From positions 89,624 through 153,623 of the forward strand of contig CBDFKV010000004.1 in the NCBI GenBank assembly GCA_965249035.1: a stretch of DNA of 64,000 nucleotides, written 5' to 3'. Positions 53,274 through 62,790 of the stretch are shown in pieces. The notes beneath the pieces were generated by a model, which was not told the origin of the DNA, made no database searches, and saw nothing but the letters and a program-made list of their open reading frames with translations. Origin of the DNA: CBDFKV01 sp965249035. GTDB taxonomy: Bacteria > Pseudomonadota > Gammaproteobacteria > Arenicellales > Poriferihabitantaceae. The translations under genes and the position numbers were made by a program. How positions within the stretch are numbered: the first letter of the stretch is position 1; every line of letters begins with the position of its first letter.

Positions 53274-53984
53274 ATGCAAAAGACAACCGAACTTTACGCG
53301 GGTAAAGCCAAATCAGTGTTTTTGACCGACGACCCTACTAAGTTAATTATCGAGTTTCGCAACGATACTTCCGCCTTTGACGGCGAGAAGATCGAGCAGC
53401 TTGATCGTAAGGGCATGGTGAATAATAAGTTCACCGCCTTTATCATGCAAAAGCTAGAAGCGGCGGGGATCCCAACTCACCACGAAGCGTTGATTTCAGA
53501 CACCGAGTCGGTGGTTAAGAAGTTGGACATGATTCCGGTGGAATGCGTGGTTCGAAACGTGGCGACTGGCTCCTTATGTCGGCGCTTGGGCGTGGAAGAC
53601 GGTATTAATCTCAGCCCACCCACCTTCGAGTTTTTCTTGAAAAATGACGCGTTGCATGACCCGATGATTAATGAATACCATATTCGTTCCTTTGGCTGGG
53701 CGAGCGATGAAGACGTCACCGAGATGAAGGCATTGACCTTTAAAGTGAACGAAGTGCTGAGTCAATTGTTTGCCGACAAGGGCATGACCTTGGTTGATTT
53801 CAAGCTGGAGTTTGGAAAGTCTGGCGGCAAGCTGTATCTGGGCGATGAATTTACGCCAGATGGCTGTCGTTTGTGGGACACCGATACCCGTAAAAAGCTG
53901 GATAAGGATCGATTCCGCCAAGGTTTGGGCGGAGTAGTAGAGGCCTATGAAGAGGTCGCGCATCGTCTGGGCGTTGATATCTAG
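53274..53984 (+). CDS. purC: SAICAR synthase
   Basis: 236 residues. LYAGKAKSVF, IIEFRNDTSAFDGEK, GTGSL-like VATGSLCRRLGV and LVDFKLEFG, GDEFTPDGCRLWD are the PurC motifs. Step 7 of purine synthesis: couples CAIR and aspartate with ATP. Confidence 0.96.
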   Translation: MQKTTELYAGKAKSVFLTDDPTKLIIEFRNDTSAFDGEKIEQLDRKGMVNNKFTAFIMQKLEAAGIPTHHEALISDTESVVKKLDMIPVECVVRNVATGSLCRRLGVEDGINLSPPTFEFFLKNDALHDPMINEYHIRSFGWASDEDVTEMKALTFKVNEVLSQLFADKGMTLVDFKLEFGKSGGKLYLGDEFTPDGCRLWDTDTRKKLDKDRFRQGLGGVVEAYEEVAHRLGVDI

Positions 53985-54104
53985 CGTCTGTTAGGTTTTC
54001 GTGTGATGCGCGCTAGTATGGCAGCGTGACGACTGGTAGTTTTGCCCGGCTGATATAGATTTGAATCACGCCTCATAGTTGAGGTAACACAAAAGGCTAA
54101 AAGC

Positions 54105-57100
54105 ATGCTTAATCTGCACGGTGCACCCGCGCTATCGCCGTTTCGTCGTAAGAAAGTATTGGCTCTGTTGCGAGCTGTATTGCCCGAGTGCCGTGACGTG
54201 TTCGCGGAATATCGCCATTTTGTTGATCTGAGTGGTGACTTATCGGAGCCAGAGCGCGCTGTACTGGATCGATTACTTGAATATGGTCCGGCACGAGAAG
54301 GCCAAATACCTCAGCATGCCACTTACTGCCTCAGCATTCCGCGCCTGGGTACGATCACGCCGTGGTCGACCAAAGCCACCGATATCGCCCAGCATTGCGG
54401 TCTGGATAAGATCAAGCGCATCGAGCGCGGAACCGCATGGTATTTGGTGATTGACGGTTCAGTCAATTCCGAAGCGGTGATTACAGCTGCACAGGCTGTT
54501 TTGATCGACCCGATGACCGAATCGCTATTGGCTGATAACGAACAAGCCCAAACGCTGTTTGATGCGGCCGAACCGGCGCCTTTTGCGGTCATTGATGTTC
54601 TGGGTGGTGGCCTTAAAGCGTTGCACGCGGCGAACCAAGCATTCGGCTTTGCCTTGTCGGCTGAAGAACAAGATTATTTAGTTGAGCGTTTTACCCAGCT
54701 GGGTCGAAATCCTAGCGATGCTGAGCTGATGATGTTTGCTCAGGTTAATTCTGAACACTGCCGGCATAAGATATTTAACGCTGATTGGTGTATCGATGGC
54801 GAAGACAAAGCCTTGTCGCCGTTTAAGATGATCAAGCATACGCATGCTGAGAACCCTGAAGGCACGCTGTCGGCCTATCATGACAATGCGGCTGTTTTGG
54901 CTGGAGCACAAGCGGCACGATTTTTCCCTGACCCACAAACGGGTCAGTACGCCTACACCGAAGAGCCGGTGCATATTTCAATCAAAGTTGAAACCCATAA
55001 CCACCCGACCGCGATATCGCCTTTCCCCGGTGCGGCGACTGGCTCGGGCGGTGAGATTCGTGATGAAGGGGCGACCGGGCGCGGGGGTAAACCCAAGGCT
55101 GGCTTAAGTGGTTTTAGCGTTTCGCATTTACGCTTACCCGATTTACCCAGAGCCTGGGAGCAGGTCGAATCTAAGCCCGACCGCATCGCCAGCCCTTTGC
55201 AAATTATGCTGGAAGGCCCGATTGGTGCGGCTTCGTTTAATAATGAATTTGGTCGCCCGAACCTGACCGGCTATTTTCGGACTTTTGAGCACAGCGTTAA
55301 TGCGGGCGAAAAAGATCGGCGACGGGGTTATCACAAGCCGATCATGCTCGCGGGTGGGATCGGTAATATCCGAGAGCAACACATTGAAAAAGCATCGTAT
55401 GAAGTGGGTGCCTTATTAGTGGTGCTGGGCGGGCCAGCGATGTTGATTGGCCTCGGTGGTGGTGCAGCCTCAAGCATGGCAACCGGCGCCAGCAGTGAAG
55501 ATTTGGATTTCGCCTCGGTTCAGCGTGGCAACCCGGAAATGCAGCGCCGTTGCCAGGAAGTCATTGATACGTGCTGGGCGATGGGCGACCACAACCCGAT
55601 CAAGTGGATACACGACGTCGGCGCGGGTGGATTATCCAACGCCTTGCCTGAATTGGTGGAAGACGCAGGTCGTTCGGGTACGTTTGAGTTACGTAAGGTT
55701 CTTAACGATGACCCCAGCATGTCGCCCATGCAGATTTGGTGCAACGAATCACAAGAGCGCTACGTGTTGGCGATAGAGCCTGAAGACCGCGCAACCTTTG
55801 AGGCGATCTGTCAGCGTGAGCGAGCGTTGTATTCGATTGTTGGCTCGGCAACGGATGACAGCAAACTAAGTCTCACCGACTCATATTTTGAGACGGATGG
55901 TGGGCAAAAACCGCACCCCATTGATATCCCGATGGACGTGTTATTTGGGTTGCCACCAAAAATGGAGCGTGATGTCAGCCGGGTTAAACCCCAATTGGCA
56001 GCGTTGCAGGATGACAAGAAATCACTGGAAGCGGCAGTTAAAGACGTGCTGCGGTTTCCTACCGTAGCGGATAAAACATTTTTGATCGCAATTGGCGATC
56101 GCAGCATTACCGGGTTGGTGGCGCGCGACCAAATGGTGGGCAAGTGGCAAGTTCCGGTTGCCGATGCGGCAGTAACCTTAAGTGGATTTGAGGCCGACAC
56201 CGGTGAAGCGATGGCGATGGGTGAGCGTACGCCATTGGCTCTGATTGATGCCCCAGCAAGTGGGCGAATGGCTATTGGCGAAGCGTTGACGAATATTGCC
56301 AGTGCCGCCATTGACGATATACAGCAGGTTCGACTCTCAGCGAACTGGATGGTGCCCGCCGGTGCGCCGGGAGAAGATGCCAACCTATATGACACGGTCG
56401 AAGCGATTGCGTTGGAGTTGTGTCCCGAGTTGGGCATTTCGATTCCGGTCGGTAAGGATTCGATGTCGATGCAAACGGTTTGGCAAGATGAGCACGGTGA
56501 GGATCATGCGGTAGTCGCGCCGATGTCGCTGGTGATTTCAGCCTTTGCACCAGTCGCGGACGTGAATCGCACTCTCACTCCAGAGCTGGCTATCGATGGA
56601 GATCCAACGGAGTTGGTGTTGATTGACCTGGGTGTGGGTAAGAATCGGTTGGGCGGTTCGATTTATGCGCAAGTTAGCGGCGAGTTAGGGGATGAGTGCC
56701 CCGATGTTGATCAGCCTGATCAATTGCGAGCGATGTTCGAATTGATTCAGCGTGCGAACCAGCAAGACTTGCTGCTCGCTTATCATGATCGCTCTGATGG
56801 TGGTTTGATCGCGACGTTGGCAGAAATGGCATTTACTGCGCGTTGCGGTCTTGATATTGAGCTCGATCACAACAAGGGTGAGGCTGAAGCACAGTTATTC
56901 AACGAAGAGCTGGGTGCGGTATTACAAATCAGGAGTGCGGATAAGCAGGCATTGTTTGCTCTGCTTGATGACTATGATCTAAGTGCGTGTGCTGATGCGA
57001 TCGGCGTTATTAGCCCGCAAGACCAAATCCGAGTTGCTATGGCTGGCGAGACGATTTTGGATGTCAGCCGCACCGAGTTGCACCAAGCCTGGTCCGAAGT

Positions 57101-58025
57101 GACCAACAGTATGCAATCGTTGCGTGACCACCCTGATTGCGCTGAGCAAGAGTATGCACGCATCAGTGATGCGGGTGATACGGGGTTATTTGCAGACCTT
57201 AGTTTTGATGCCCAGCAAGATATTGCCGCACCCCTAATTCAAACGGGAGCGCGACCTGCCCTTGCGATTTTGAGAGAGCAGGGTGTTAACGGTCAGATTG
57301 AAATGGCAGCAGCGTTTAATCGTGCTGGTTTTGACGCGTATGACGTCACCATGAGCGATTTGGTTGATGGCCGCCATACGTTGAGCGAATACCATGGCTT
57401 TGTCGCTTGTGGTGGTTTCTCGTTTGGCGACGTACTCGGTGCAGGAGAAGGTTGGGCCAAGTCGATCTTATTTAATGCCGCGATTCGAGATCAGTTTGAT
57501 GCCTATCTCAGTCGTGATGATCGTTTTGCGCTGGGGGTATGTAATGGTTGCCAAATGCTAGCGGAATTGCGCGAACTGATTCCTGGTGCTTCCAACTGGC
57601 CGCGGTTTGTGCGCAATCGTTCAGAGCAATTTGAAGCGCGCTATGTGATGACTGAAATTGTCGAAAGCCCCTCCATTTTTATGCAAGGTATGGCTGGGTC
57701 AAAAATCCCCGTGGTGGTTGCGCACGGCGAAGGCCAAATTGAGTTTTCAGATGGGCATGACGCTGACGGCTTAGCGGCGGCGAACCAAGTTGCAATGCGA
57801 TATATCGATAATGGCGGCAGCGTCAGCGAACGTTATCCCTACAACCCGAATGGCTCGGCGGCGGGTATTACTGGTGTTACCAATCAGTCGGGTTTAGTTA
57901 CCCTGATGATGCCACACCCTGAGCGTTTGGGCCGTAGCGTCAATCATTCGTGGGCACCATCAGATTGGGGACGTGATGGGCCATGGGTGCGGCTATTCCG
58001 CAACGCGCGGGTGTGGTTGAGCTAG
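54105..58025 (+). CDS. purL: phosphoribosylformylglycinamidine synthase, large single-chain form
   Basis: 1306 residues, the long gammaproteobacterial/eukaryotic type. N-terminal PurS-like domain (ALSPFRRKKVLALLR), two FGAM synthase halves (MFAQVNSEHCRHKIF; KVETHNHPTAISPFPGAATG; GLGGGAASSM) and a C-terminal glutaminase with nucleophile Cys in GVCNGCQMLAEL and His/Glu in MPHPERLGR. It amidates FGAR in purine synthesis. About 120 bases after purC. Confidence 0.97.
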   Translation: MLNLHGAPALSPFRRKKVLALLRAVLPECRDVFAEYRHFVDLSGDLSEPERAVLDRLLEYGPAREGQIPQHATYCLSIPRLGTITPWSTKATDIAQHCGLDKIKRIERGTAWYLVIDGSVNSEAVITAAQAVLIDPMTESLLADNEQAQTLFDAAEPAPFAVIDVLGGGLKALHAANQAFGFALSAEEQDYLVERFTQLGRNPSDAELMMFAQVNSEHCRHKIFNADWCIDGEDKALSPFKMIKHTHAENPEGTLSAYHDNAAVLAGAQAARFFPDPQTGQYAYTEEPVHISIKVETHNHPTAISPFPGAATGSGGEIRDEGATGRGGKPKAGLSGFSVSHLRLPDLPRAWEQVESKPDRIASPLQIMLEGPIGAASFNNEFGRPNLTGYFRTFEHSVNAGEKDRRRGYHKPIMLAGGIGNIREQHIEKASYEVGALLVVLGGPAMLIGLGGGAASSMATGASSEDLDFASVQRGNPEMQRRCQEVIDTCWAMGDHNPIKWIHDVGAGGLSNALPELVEDAGRSGTFELRKVLNDDPSMSPMQIWCNESQERYVLAIEPEDRATFEAICQRERALYSIVGSATDDSKLSLTDSYFETDGGQKPHPIDIPMDVLFGLPPKMERDVSRVKPQLAALQDDKKSLEAAVKDVLRFPTVADKTFLIAIGDRSITGLVARDQMVGKWQVPVADAAVTLSGFEADTGEAMAMGERTPLALIDAPASGRMAIGEALTNIASAAIDDIQQVRLSANWMVPAGAPGEDANLYDTVEAIALELCPELGISIPVGKDSMSMQTVWQDEHGEDHAVVAPMSLVISAFAPVADVNRTLTPELAIDGDPTELVLIDLGVGKNRLGGSIYAQVSGELGDECPDVDQPDQLRAMFELIQRANQQDLLLAYHDRSDGGLIATLAEMAFTARCGLDIELDHNKGEAEAQLFNEELGAVLQIRSADKQALFALLDDYDLSACADAIGVISPQDQIRVAMAGETILDVSRTELHQAWSEVTNSMQSLRDHPDCAEQEYARISDAGDTGLFADLSFDAQQDIAAPLIQTGARPALAILREQGVNGQIEMAAAFNRAGFDAYDVTMSDLVDGRHTLSEYHGFVACGGFSFGDVLGAGEGWAKSILFNAAIRDQFDAYLSRDDRFALGVCNGCQMLAELRELIPGASNWPRFVRNRSEQFEARYVMTEIVESPSIFMQGMAGSKIPVVVAHGEGQIEFSDGHDADGLAAANQVAMRYIDNGGSVSERYPYNPNGSAAGITGVTNQSGLVTLMMPHPERLGRSVNHSWAPSDWGRDGPWVRLFRNARVWLS

Positions 58026-58050
58026 TGTCCTAGTCTCTCGCCTAGCCACA

Positions 58051-58079
58051 AAAAACCCCGCGCTAGGCACGGGGTTTTT
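58051..58079. terminator. bidirectional rho-independent terminator after purL
   Basis: AAAAACCCCG and CGGGGTTTTT form a perfect 10-bp stem with a 9-base loop. It closes purL (plus) and the Tat-protein gene (minus). Confidence 0.92.
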
Positions 58080-58103
58080 CTATCGCTTCTATTGCCTGGC
58101 TGT

Positions 58104-58628
58104 TTAGGCGGCCATAGCAACTTGCAGGTCGAAAACCGTCACAGGGATAACCCCGTTGAAAGCGGGATTAGGACTGTTGACTGTAATCTGCCCAGCAATG
58201 ACATTAGGTAGTAATGACGTCGCTTGGCCATCAAATACGGCTTGGCTGGTGTGGGCCGATAACATGATTTGCATCGACTCTCCCGGCTTCAGAATTCTTG
58301 GTTCCTGACCATCAGCGCCATCAACTTGCAGGGCAATCTGTAAAGCACCACTGTCACGAGGTAAGCTTTCGCTGGAAATTGAATCAATACGCACGTTCGA
58401 CGCAGTGGTATTGTGAATTTCTATCGCCTCGTGCGCGTGGGTTGCACCGCGTTCAACGGTTAAGTCACAGGTCGGTAGCAGGCTGGTTTCAGTAGCTGAG
58501 AGGTGTCCTGATGCCAATTCTGCCTCTAATGGCAGGCCTGCTAAAGTAGGTAAGCTGACTGCAGTGGCGGTGGCGCCAGTTCCAATTGCTATGCCCTTGA
58601 GTATCGTGCGTCGTGTGGTATTGATCAT
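58104..58628 (-). CDS. Tat-exported protein of unknown function
   Basis: 174 residues from the ATG at 58628 (GAGG nine bases upstream; an open extension to 58706 lacks signal character). The N-terminus MINTTRRTILKGIAIGTGAT is a twin-arginine signal (RRTILKG) followed by TAVSLPTLAGLP. The mature part has two repeated beta-rich blocks with HAHEAIEIHNTT and a SLLPTCDLTVERGATHAHE motif. Likely folded with a cofactor before export. No family recognised. Confidence 0.72.
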   Translation of the reverse strand: MINTTRRTILKGIAIGTGATATAVSLPTLAGLPLEAELASGHLSATETSLLPTCDLTVERGATHAHEAIEIHNTTASNVRIDSISSESLPRDSGALQIALQVDGADGQEPRILKPGESMQIMLSAHTSQAVFDGQATSLLPNVIAGQITVNSPNPAFNGVIPVTVFDLQVAMAA

Positions 58629-58841
58629 GCTCTTAATCCTCGTATTGAAAAGTCGCGGTTGATAGCAACCGGTCTTCGTACACACGAATGATTTCCTTGA
58701 TCCCAAGCGGAATTCCTATCCCCATGATCCAAAAGAACTGCTCCGTGCATTCGACCCGAAAAACATAGCAAATTCGTCTGAATATTGACTTAACGAAACT
58801 TAACTTATAGTTAATGCGGAGTACCGATTAAGCACACAGGT

Positions 58842-59969
58842 TTAGTTCAAGACATCTTTCAACGCTGATAAACACAGCGCTATGTTGGCTTCACTGCTGG
58901 CATGTCCCATCAAGCCAATACGCCAGATTTTACCCGCCATCGGGCCTAAACCCGCACCAATTTCAAGGTGGTAATCATTCAGCAGACGGCCACGCACAGC
59001 AGCGTCATCGACTCCATCGGGAATAGTTACGGCGTTCAGTTGTGGCAAGCGTTCCGCTTTCTTAACCAGCAACTCCAAACCCAGCGTGGATAAGCCGTCA
59101 CGCAGCAGCTCATGGTTGCGTTGATGCCGTGCCCAGGAATTTTCCAGCCCTTCTTCACCTAGGATCAGTAAGGATTCGTGCAATGCATACAAGGCATTAA
59201 CCGGCGCGGTGTGGTGGTAAGAGCGCTTGGCATCGCCGCCCCAATAGCCCATGACCAAATTAAGATCCATAAACCAACTCTGCACGGTGGTTTTGCGTTG
59301 TTGGATTTTTTCTATCGCCCGTTCGCTGAATGATACAGGCGATAACCCGGGCAAACACGACAAACACTTTTGCGTGCCCGAATAAATCGCATCGATACCC
59401 CATTCATCAACTTTCAGTGGGGAGCCAGCCAGAGACGTGACCGCATCGACGATCACCATCGCGCCGTGTTGGTGTGCAATCTCAGTAATGGTTTTGGCGT
59501 CTGATTGTGCGCCGGTTGACGTTTCTGCATGCACAAAAGCAACCAGCACCGCTTGTGGGTTGGCTTTTAGTGCTGCTTCTACTTTATCAGGACTAACCGC
59601 GCTGCCCCATTCATCCTCAACCACAATGGCGTTGCCGCCACAGCGTTCGACGTTCTCTTTCATTCGTCCGCCAAATACGCCATTGATGCAGACGATAACG
59701 GTATCGCCTGGCTCCACCAAGTTGACAAAGCAGGTTTCCATGCCGGATGAGCCAGGAGCCGACACCGGCATCGTCAGCTTATTATTGGTCATAAAGGTGT
59801 ATTGCAGCATGCTTTTGATTTCATCCATCAGCATGATAAAGGCGGGATCAAGATGTCCGATGGTTGGTCGCGCGACAGCGTTGAGTACGCGCTGGCTGAC
59901 GTCTGATGGCCCTGGGCCCATTAAAGTGCGTTGCGGCGGAATGAATGATGAAAATGATGGGGTGCTCAC
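58842..59969 (-). CDS. alanine/serine-glyoxylate aminotransferase family protein
   Basis: 375 residues. Class V PLP enzyme: LMGPGPSDVSQRVLNAVARPTIGHLDPAF, GSSGMETCFVNLVEPGDTV, VDAVTSLAGSPLKVDEWGID and the Schiff-base Lys in SGTQKCLSCLPG. Such enzymes use alanine, serine or other amino donors with glyoxylate. Divergent from serC, a member of the same enzyme fold class. Confidence 0.9.
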   Translation of the reverse strand: MSTPSFSSFIPPQRTLMGPGPSDVSQRVLNAVARPTIGHLDPAFIMLMDEIKSMLQYTFMTNNKLTMPVSAPGSSGMETCFVNLVEPGDTVIVCINGVFGGRMKENVERCGGNAIVVEDEWGSAVSPDKVEAALKANPQAVLVAFVHAETSTGAQSDAKTITEIAHQHGAMVIVDAVTSLAGSPLKVDEWGIDAIYSGTQKCLSCLPGLSPVSFSERAIEKIQQRKTTVQSWFMDLNLVMGYWGGDAKRSYHHTAPVNALYALHESLLILGEEGLENSWARHQRNHELLRDGLSTLGLELLVKKAERLPQLNAVTIPDGVDDAAVRGRLLNDYHLEIGAGLGPMAGKIWRIGLMGHASSEANIALCLSALKDVLN

Positions 59970-60110
59970 GATAGGGTTATCCTCGTGTAATCAATTAGTA
60001 AAAAAGTCAAATGGTGCACAGAAAATGCGAATCATCCCCTACGGGTGATGCCGATTGCGAGGGGAACGACGTATAATGCCCGCTTCCTGATTTTTCGAGA
60101 ATACCAATAA

Positions 60111-61196
60111 ATGAATAACCGAGCCTACAACTTTAGCGCAGGTCCCTGCACCTTGCCGCTGACTGTCTTACAAGAAGCGCAGGAAGAATTTGTGGACTAT
60201 CACGGCACGGGTATGTCGTTGATTGAAATGAGCCATCGCAGCGCTGAATACGACGCCGTGCATCAAGAGGCACGCGCCAAGGCCTTATCCTTGTGGGGTG
60301 CGCCGGATGACTTTGACGTGCTATTTATTCAGGGAGGTGCGCACGAACAATTTGCGATGCTGCCGATGAATTTGCTCGCCGCCGGCAAGCGTGGCGCGTA
60401 TGCCCATTCGGGCCATTGGGCCAAGGGCGCGATTGCGGACGCGGCAATTGTGGCTGATGTCTACCAAGCCTGGAACGGCGAGTCGGAGCAGTTTATGCGT
60501 ATGCCAGAAGCCAGTGAAATCAAGCTGGAAGATAACACGCGATACCTGCATATCACTTCGAATGAAACGATTGGCGGAATACGTTATGCCTCGTTCCCCG
60601 ATTTAGGCGTGCCACTGGTTGCTGATATGTCATCAGAAATGCTGGCACGGCCGATTCCCTGGGAATTGTTTGACGTGGTTTATGGTGGTGCGCAGAAAAA
60701 TCTGGGGCCAGCCGGAGTCGCGATTGTATATGTACGCAAATCGATACTTGAATCAAGCAACCAGAATTTGCCACGCTATTTGCGTTACGACGTTCATCAA
60801 GCCAAAGAATCTTTGTTTAACACGCCACCGGTATTCGCCATTTGGATGGTCGGTAAAGTGCTGAATTGGATGGAAGCCGAAGGCGGCTTAAGCGCGATGG
60901 AAGCGCACGCAGCCACGCGCGCGAACACCATTTATGATGTGATTAGCCAAAGCGGTGGTTTTTACAGTAGTCCGGTTAACGAGGCGAATCGCTCGCACAT
61001 GAATGTGGTCTTTACCTTGCCCAATGAGGAGCTGCAAGCGGCTTTCCTTGAAGCGGCCAAAGCCCAAAATATGAGCAACCTTAAAGGTCATCGCAGCGTT
61101 GGCGGGTGTCGAGCCAGTATTTACAATGCGATGCCACAAGCCGGGGTTGATCAGCTGGCCGCTTTAATGAAAGACTTTGCCGCCAGCAACGGTTAA
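60111..61196 (+). CDS. serC: phosphoserine aminotransferase
   Basis: 361 residues. NRAYNFSAGPCTLPLTVLQEAQ, GTGMSLIEMSHRS, FIQGGAHEQFAMLPMNLL and Schiff-base Lys in GGAQKNLGPAG. Converts phosphohydroxypyruvate to phosphoserine (serine) and acts in pyridoxine synthesis. serB follows after 17 bases. Confidence 0.96.
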   Translation: MNNRAYNFSAGPCTLPLTVLQEAQEEFVDYHGTGMSLIEMSHRSAEYDAVHQEARAKALSLWGAPDDFDVLFIQGGAHEQFAMLPMNLLAAGKRGAYAHSGHWAKGAIADAAIVADVYQAWNGESEQFMRMPEASEIKLEDNTRYLHITSNETIGGIRYASFPDLGVPLVADMSSEMLARPIPWELFDVVYGGAQKNLGPAGVAIVYVRKSILESSNQNLPRYLRYDVHQAKESLFNTPPVFAIWMVGKVLNWMEAEGGLSAMEAHAATRANTIYDVISQSGGFYSSPVNEANRSHMNVVFTLPNEELQAAFLEAAKAQNMSNLKGHRSVGGCRASIYNAMPQAGVDQLAALMKDFAASNG

Positions 61197-61213
61197 CCCG
61201 GCCTGTTCAGCCG

Positions 61214-62431
61214 ATGTCCGAAGGACTTTACATCATCAACGTTTTTGGGGTTGATAACGAAGGTATTACCGCGCGCCTGACCGCGACGTTGGCTGAATAC
61301 GAAGCCGTGGTGTTGGATATAGGCCAGGCGCTGATACACGACAACTTGAGCTTGAGCCTGTTGGTTAGGTTCCCTGTCACTACCCCCGCAGAGACGATTC
61401 GCGCTAAGGTTAAGTTGGTGCTGGCGGATCAAAATCTAGGTGTGCGCTTCAAGGCGATTGAGCGCTCCCAATACGATGAATGGTACGCAGAGCGCGGCCA
61501 GCCGCGGCATATTGTGACGCTGTTTGGGCGTACGGTTCGAGCGACACACATTCAACATATCAGCCAATTTTTATCTGATCAGGGTTTAAATATTGCCCGC
61601 ATTCATCGTTTGTCGCGTCGCCCTAATCTGGATAGGGCTGAGCACCAGGGCTTGGCTGCATTTGAGTTTTTGATTAATGGTGCGGTCAGTGATATTGGTC
61701 AGCTGCACGCGTCTTTGTTGGCACTGAGTGGCGAATTGGGCATCGATTTAGCGATTCAGGAAGACACGATTTTCCGGCGTAATCGGCGGTTAGTCTGTTT
61801 TGATATGGATTCAACCCTGATCCAAAATGAAGTCATGGATGAAATTGCCAAAGTCGCGGGTATTGGTGAACAAATTAGCGCCATTACGGAGTCAGCGATG
61901 CGTGGTGAGCTATCATTTCAGCAAAGCTTTGAGCATCGTCTGTCACTATTGGCCGGTTTTGATGCGGGTCACTTGCAAGCAATCGCTAAGGGCTTACAAA
62001 TCACCGAAGGCGCTCACGCGTTGATTTCTACCCTACGCCAGCAAGGCTATAAGATCGCGATCTTGTCGGGCGGGTTTGATTATTTCGCCACCTATCTAGA
62101 ACAAAAACTGGGTAAGTTCGATTACATTTATGCGAACTCGCTAGAAATCATCGACGGCAAGCTCACCGGCCGAATCACCAATGATTTGGTAGATGAGCAT
62201 AGAAAGGCCACACTCATTCAGGAAATCGCTGCCAAGGAAGGAATCGACCTGCAACAAACCATCGCGGTGGGCGACGGAGCGAACGATATTCCCATGCTAA
62301 GTCTTGCCGGATTAGGGGTTGCCTATCATGCTAAACCAGTCGTTCGAAGGCGTGCGCGCCATACGTTAAACACGGTTGGTTTGGACGCTGTTCTGTATTT
62401 ATTGGGAATGCGCGCGCGTGATTTTCAGTGA
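61214..62431 (+). CDS. serB: phosphoserine phosphatase SerB with N-terminal ACT-like domains
   Basis: 405 residues. Two ACT-like segments in the first 190 residues (YIINVFGVDNEGITARLTATL) and a HAD phosphatase with DxD in FDMDSTLIQNEVMDEIA, ILSGGFDYF and VGDGANDIPML. It gives serine from phosphoserine. Operon with serC completes serine synthesis after SerA, which is not in the window. Confidence 0.96.
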   Translation: MSEGLYIINVFGVDNEGITARLTATLAEYEAVVLDIGQALIHDNLSLSLLVRFPVTTPAETIRAKVKLVLADQNLGVRFKAIERSQYDEWYAERGQPRHIVTLFGRTVRATHIQHISQFLSDQGLNIARIHRLSRRPNLDRAEHQGLAAFEFLINGAVSDIGQLHASLLALSGELGIDLAIQEDTIFRRNRRLVCFDMDSTLIQNEVMDEIAKVAGIGEQISAITESAMRGELSFQQSFEHRLSLLAGFDAGHLQAIAKGLQITEGAHALISTLRQQGYKIAILSGGFDYFATYLEQKLGKFDYIYANSLEIIDGKLTGRITNDLVDEHRKATLIQEIAAKEGIDLQQTIAVGDGANDIPMLSLAGLGVAYHAKPVVRRRARHTLNTVGLDAVLYLLGMRARDFQ

Positions 62432-62639
62432 GCCAAACATTATAATAAGAATATCACAAAATACTAATATAATAGCAATTCTATAATCGCGAGTTACCTC
62501 CAAAGATTCTATTAGTACAATAAAAAAGGAAGTATGACTAATATCCTTCATTTGAACACATAATGAACTATAAATAGTCGGCCCTGCCTAACCAATATTA
62601 GTTCGTATATACAGGCAGTTACGAGATACTGTAACTTCA
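62432..62639. other. AT-rich intergenic sequence before the IS256 element
   Basis: 208 bases, much more AT-rich than serB. No gene seen; GGAAGTATGACT near 62530 starts only an eight-codon frame. Confidence 0.4.
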
Positions 62640-62675
62640 GGTATGGACTTTTATATTAGATATATCTGTTTTATC

Positions 62676-62698
62676 TTTCCCCCTAGGGGGAAATTTTT
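62676..62698 (+). terminator. terminator-like perfect palindrome inside the IS, upstream of the transposase
   Basis: TTTCCCCCTAGGGGGAAA at 62676-62693 is a perfect 18-base palindrome followed by TTTTTG. On the plus strand this should stop transcripts entering from the left end. Confidence 0.75.
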
Positions 62699-62790
62699 GA
62701 TTTATTCAAATTTTCGCATCTGGTGTCTTGTAAGTTGAGCCATTTGTGCGTTCCATGTTTTTTAGCAATAAACAACGTGGAGACACCCAA

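Noticed and set aside
54109..57163. Many minus-strand frames inside purL
   Set aside because: Antisense shadows of a long, clearly identified gene.
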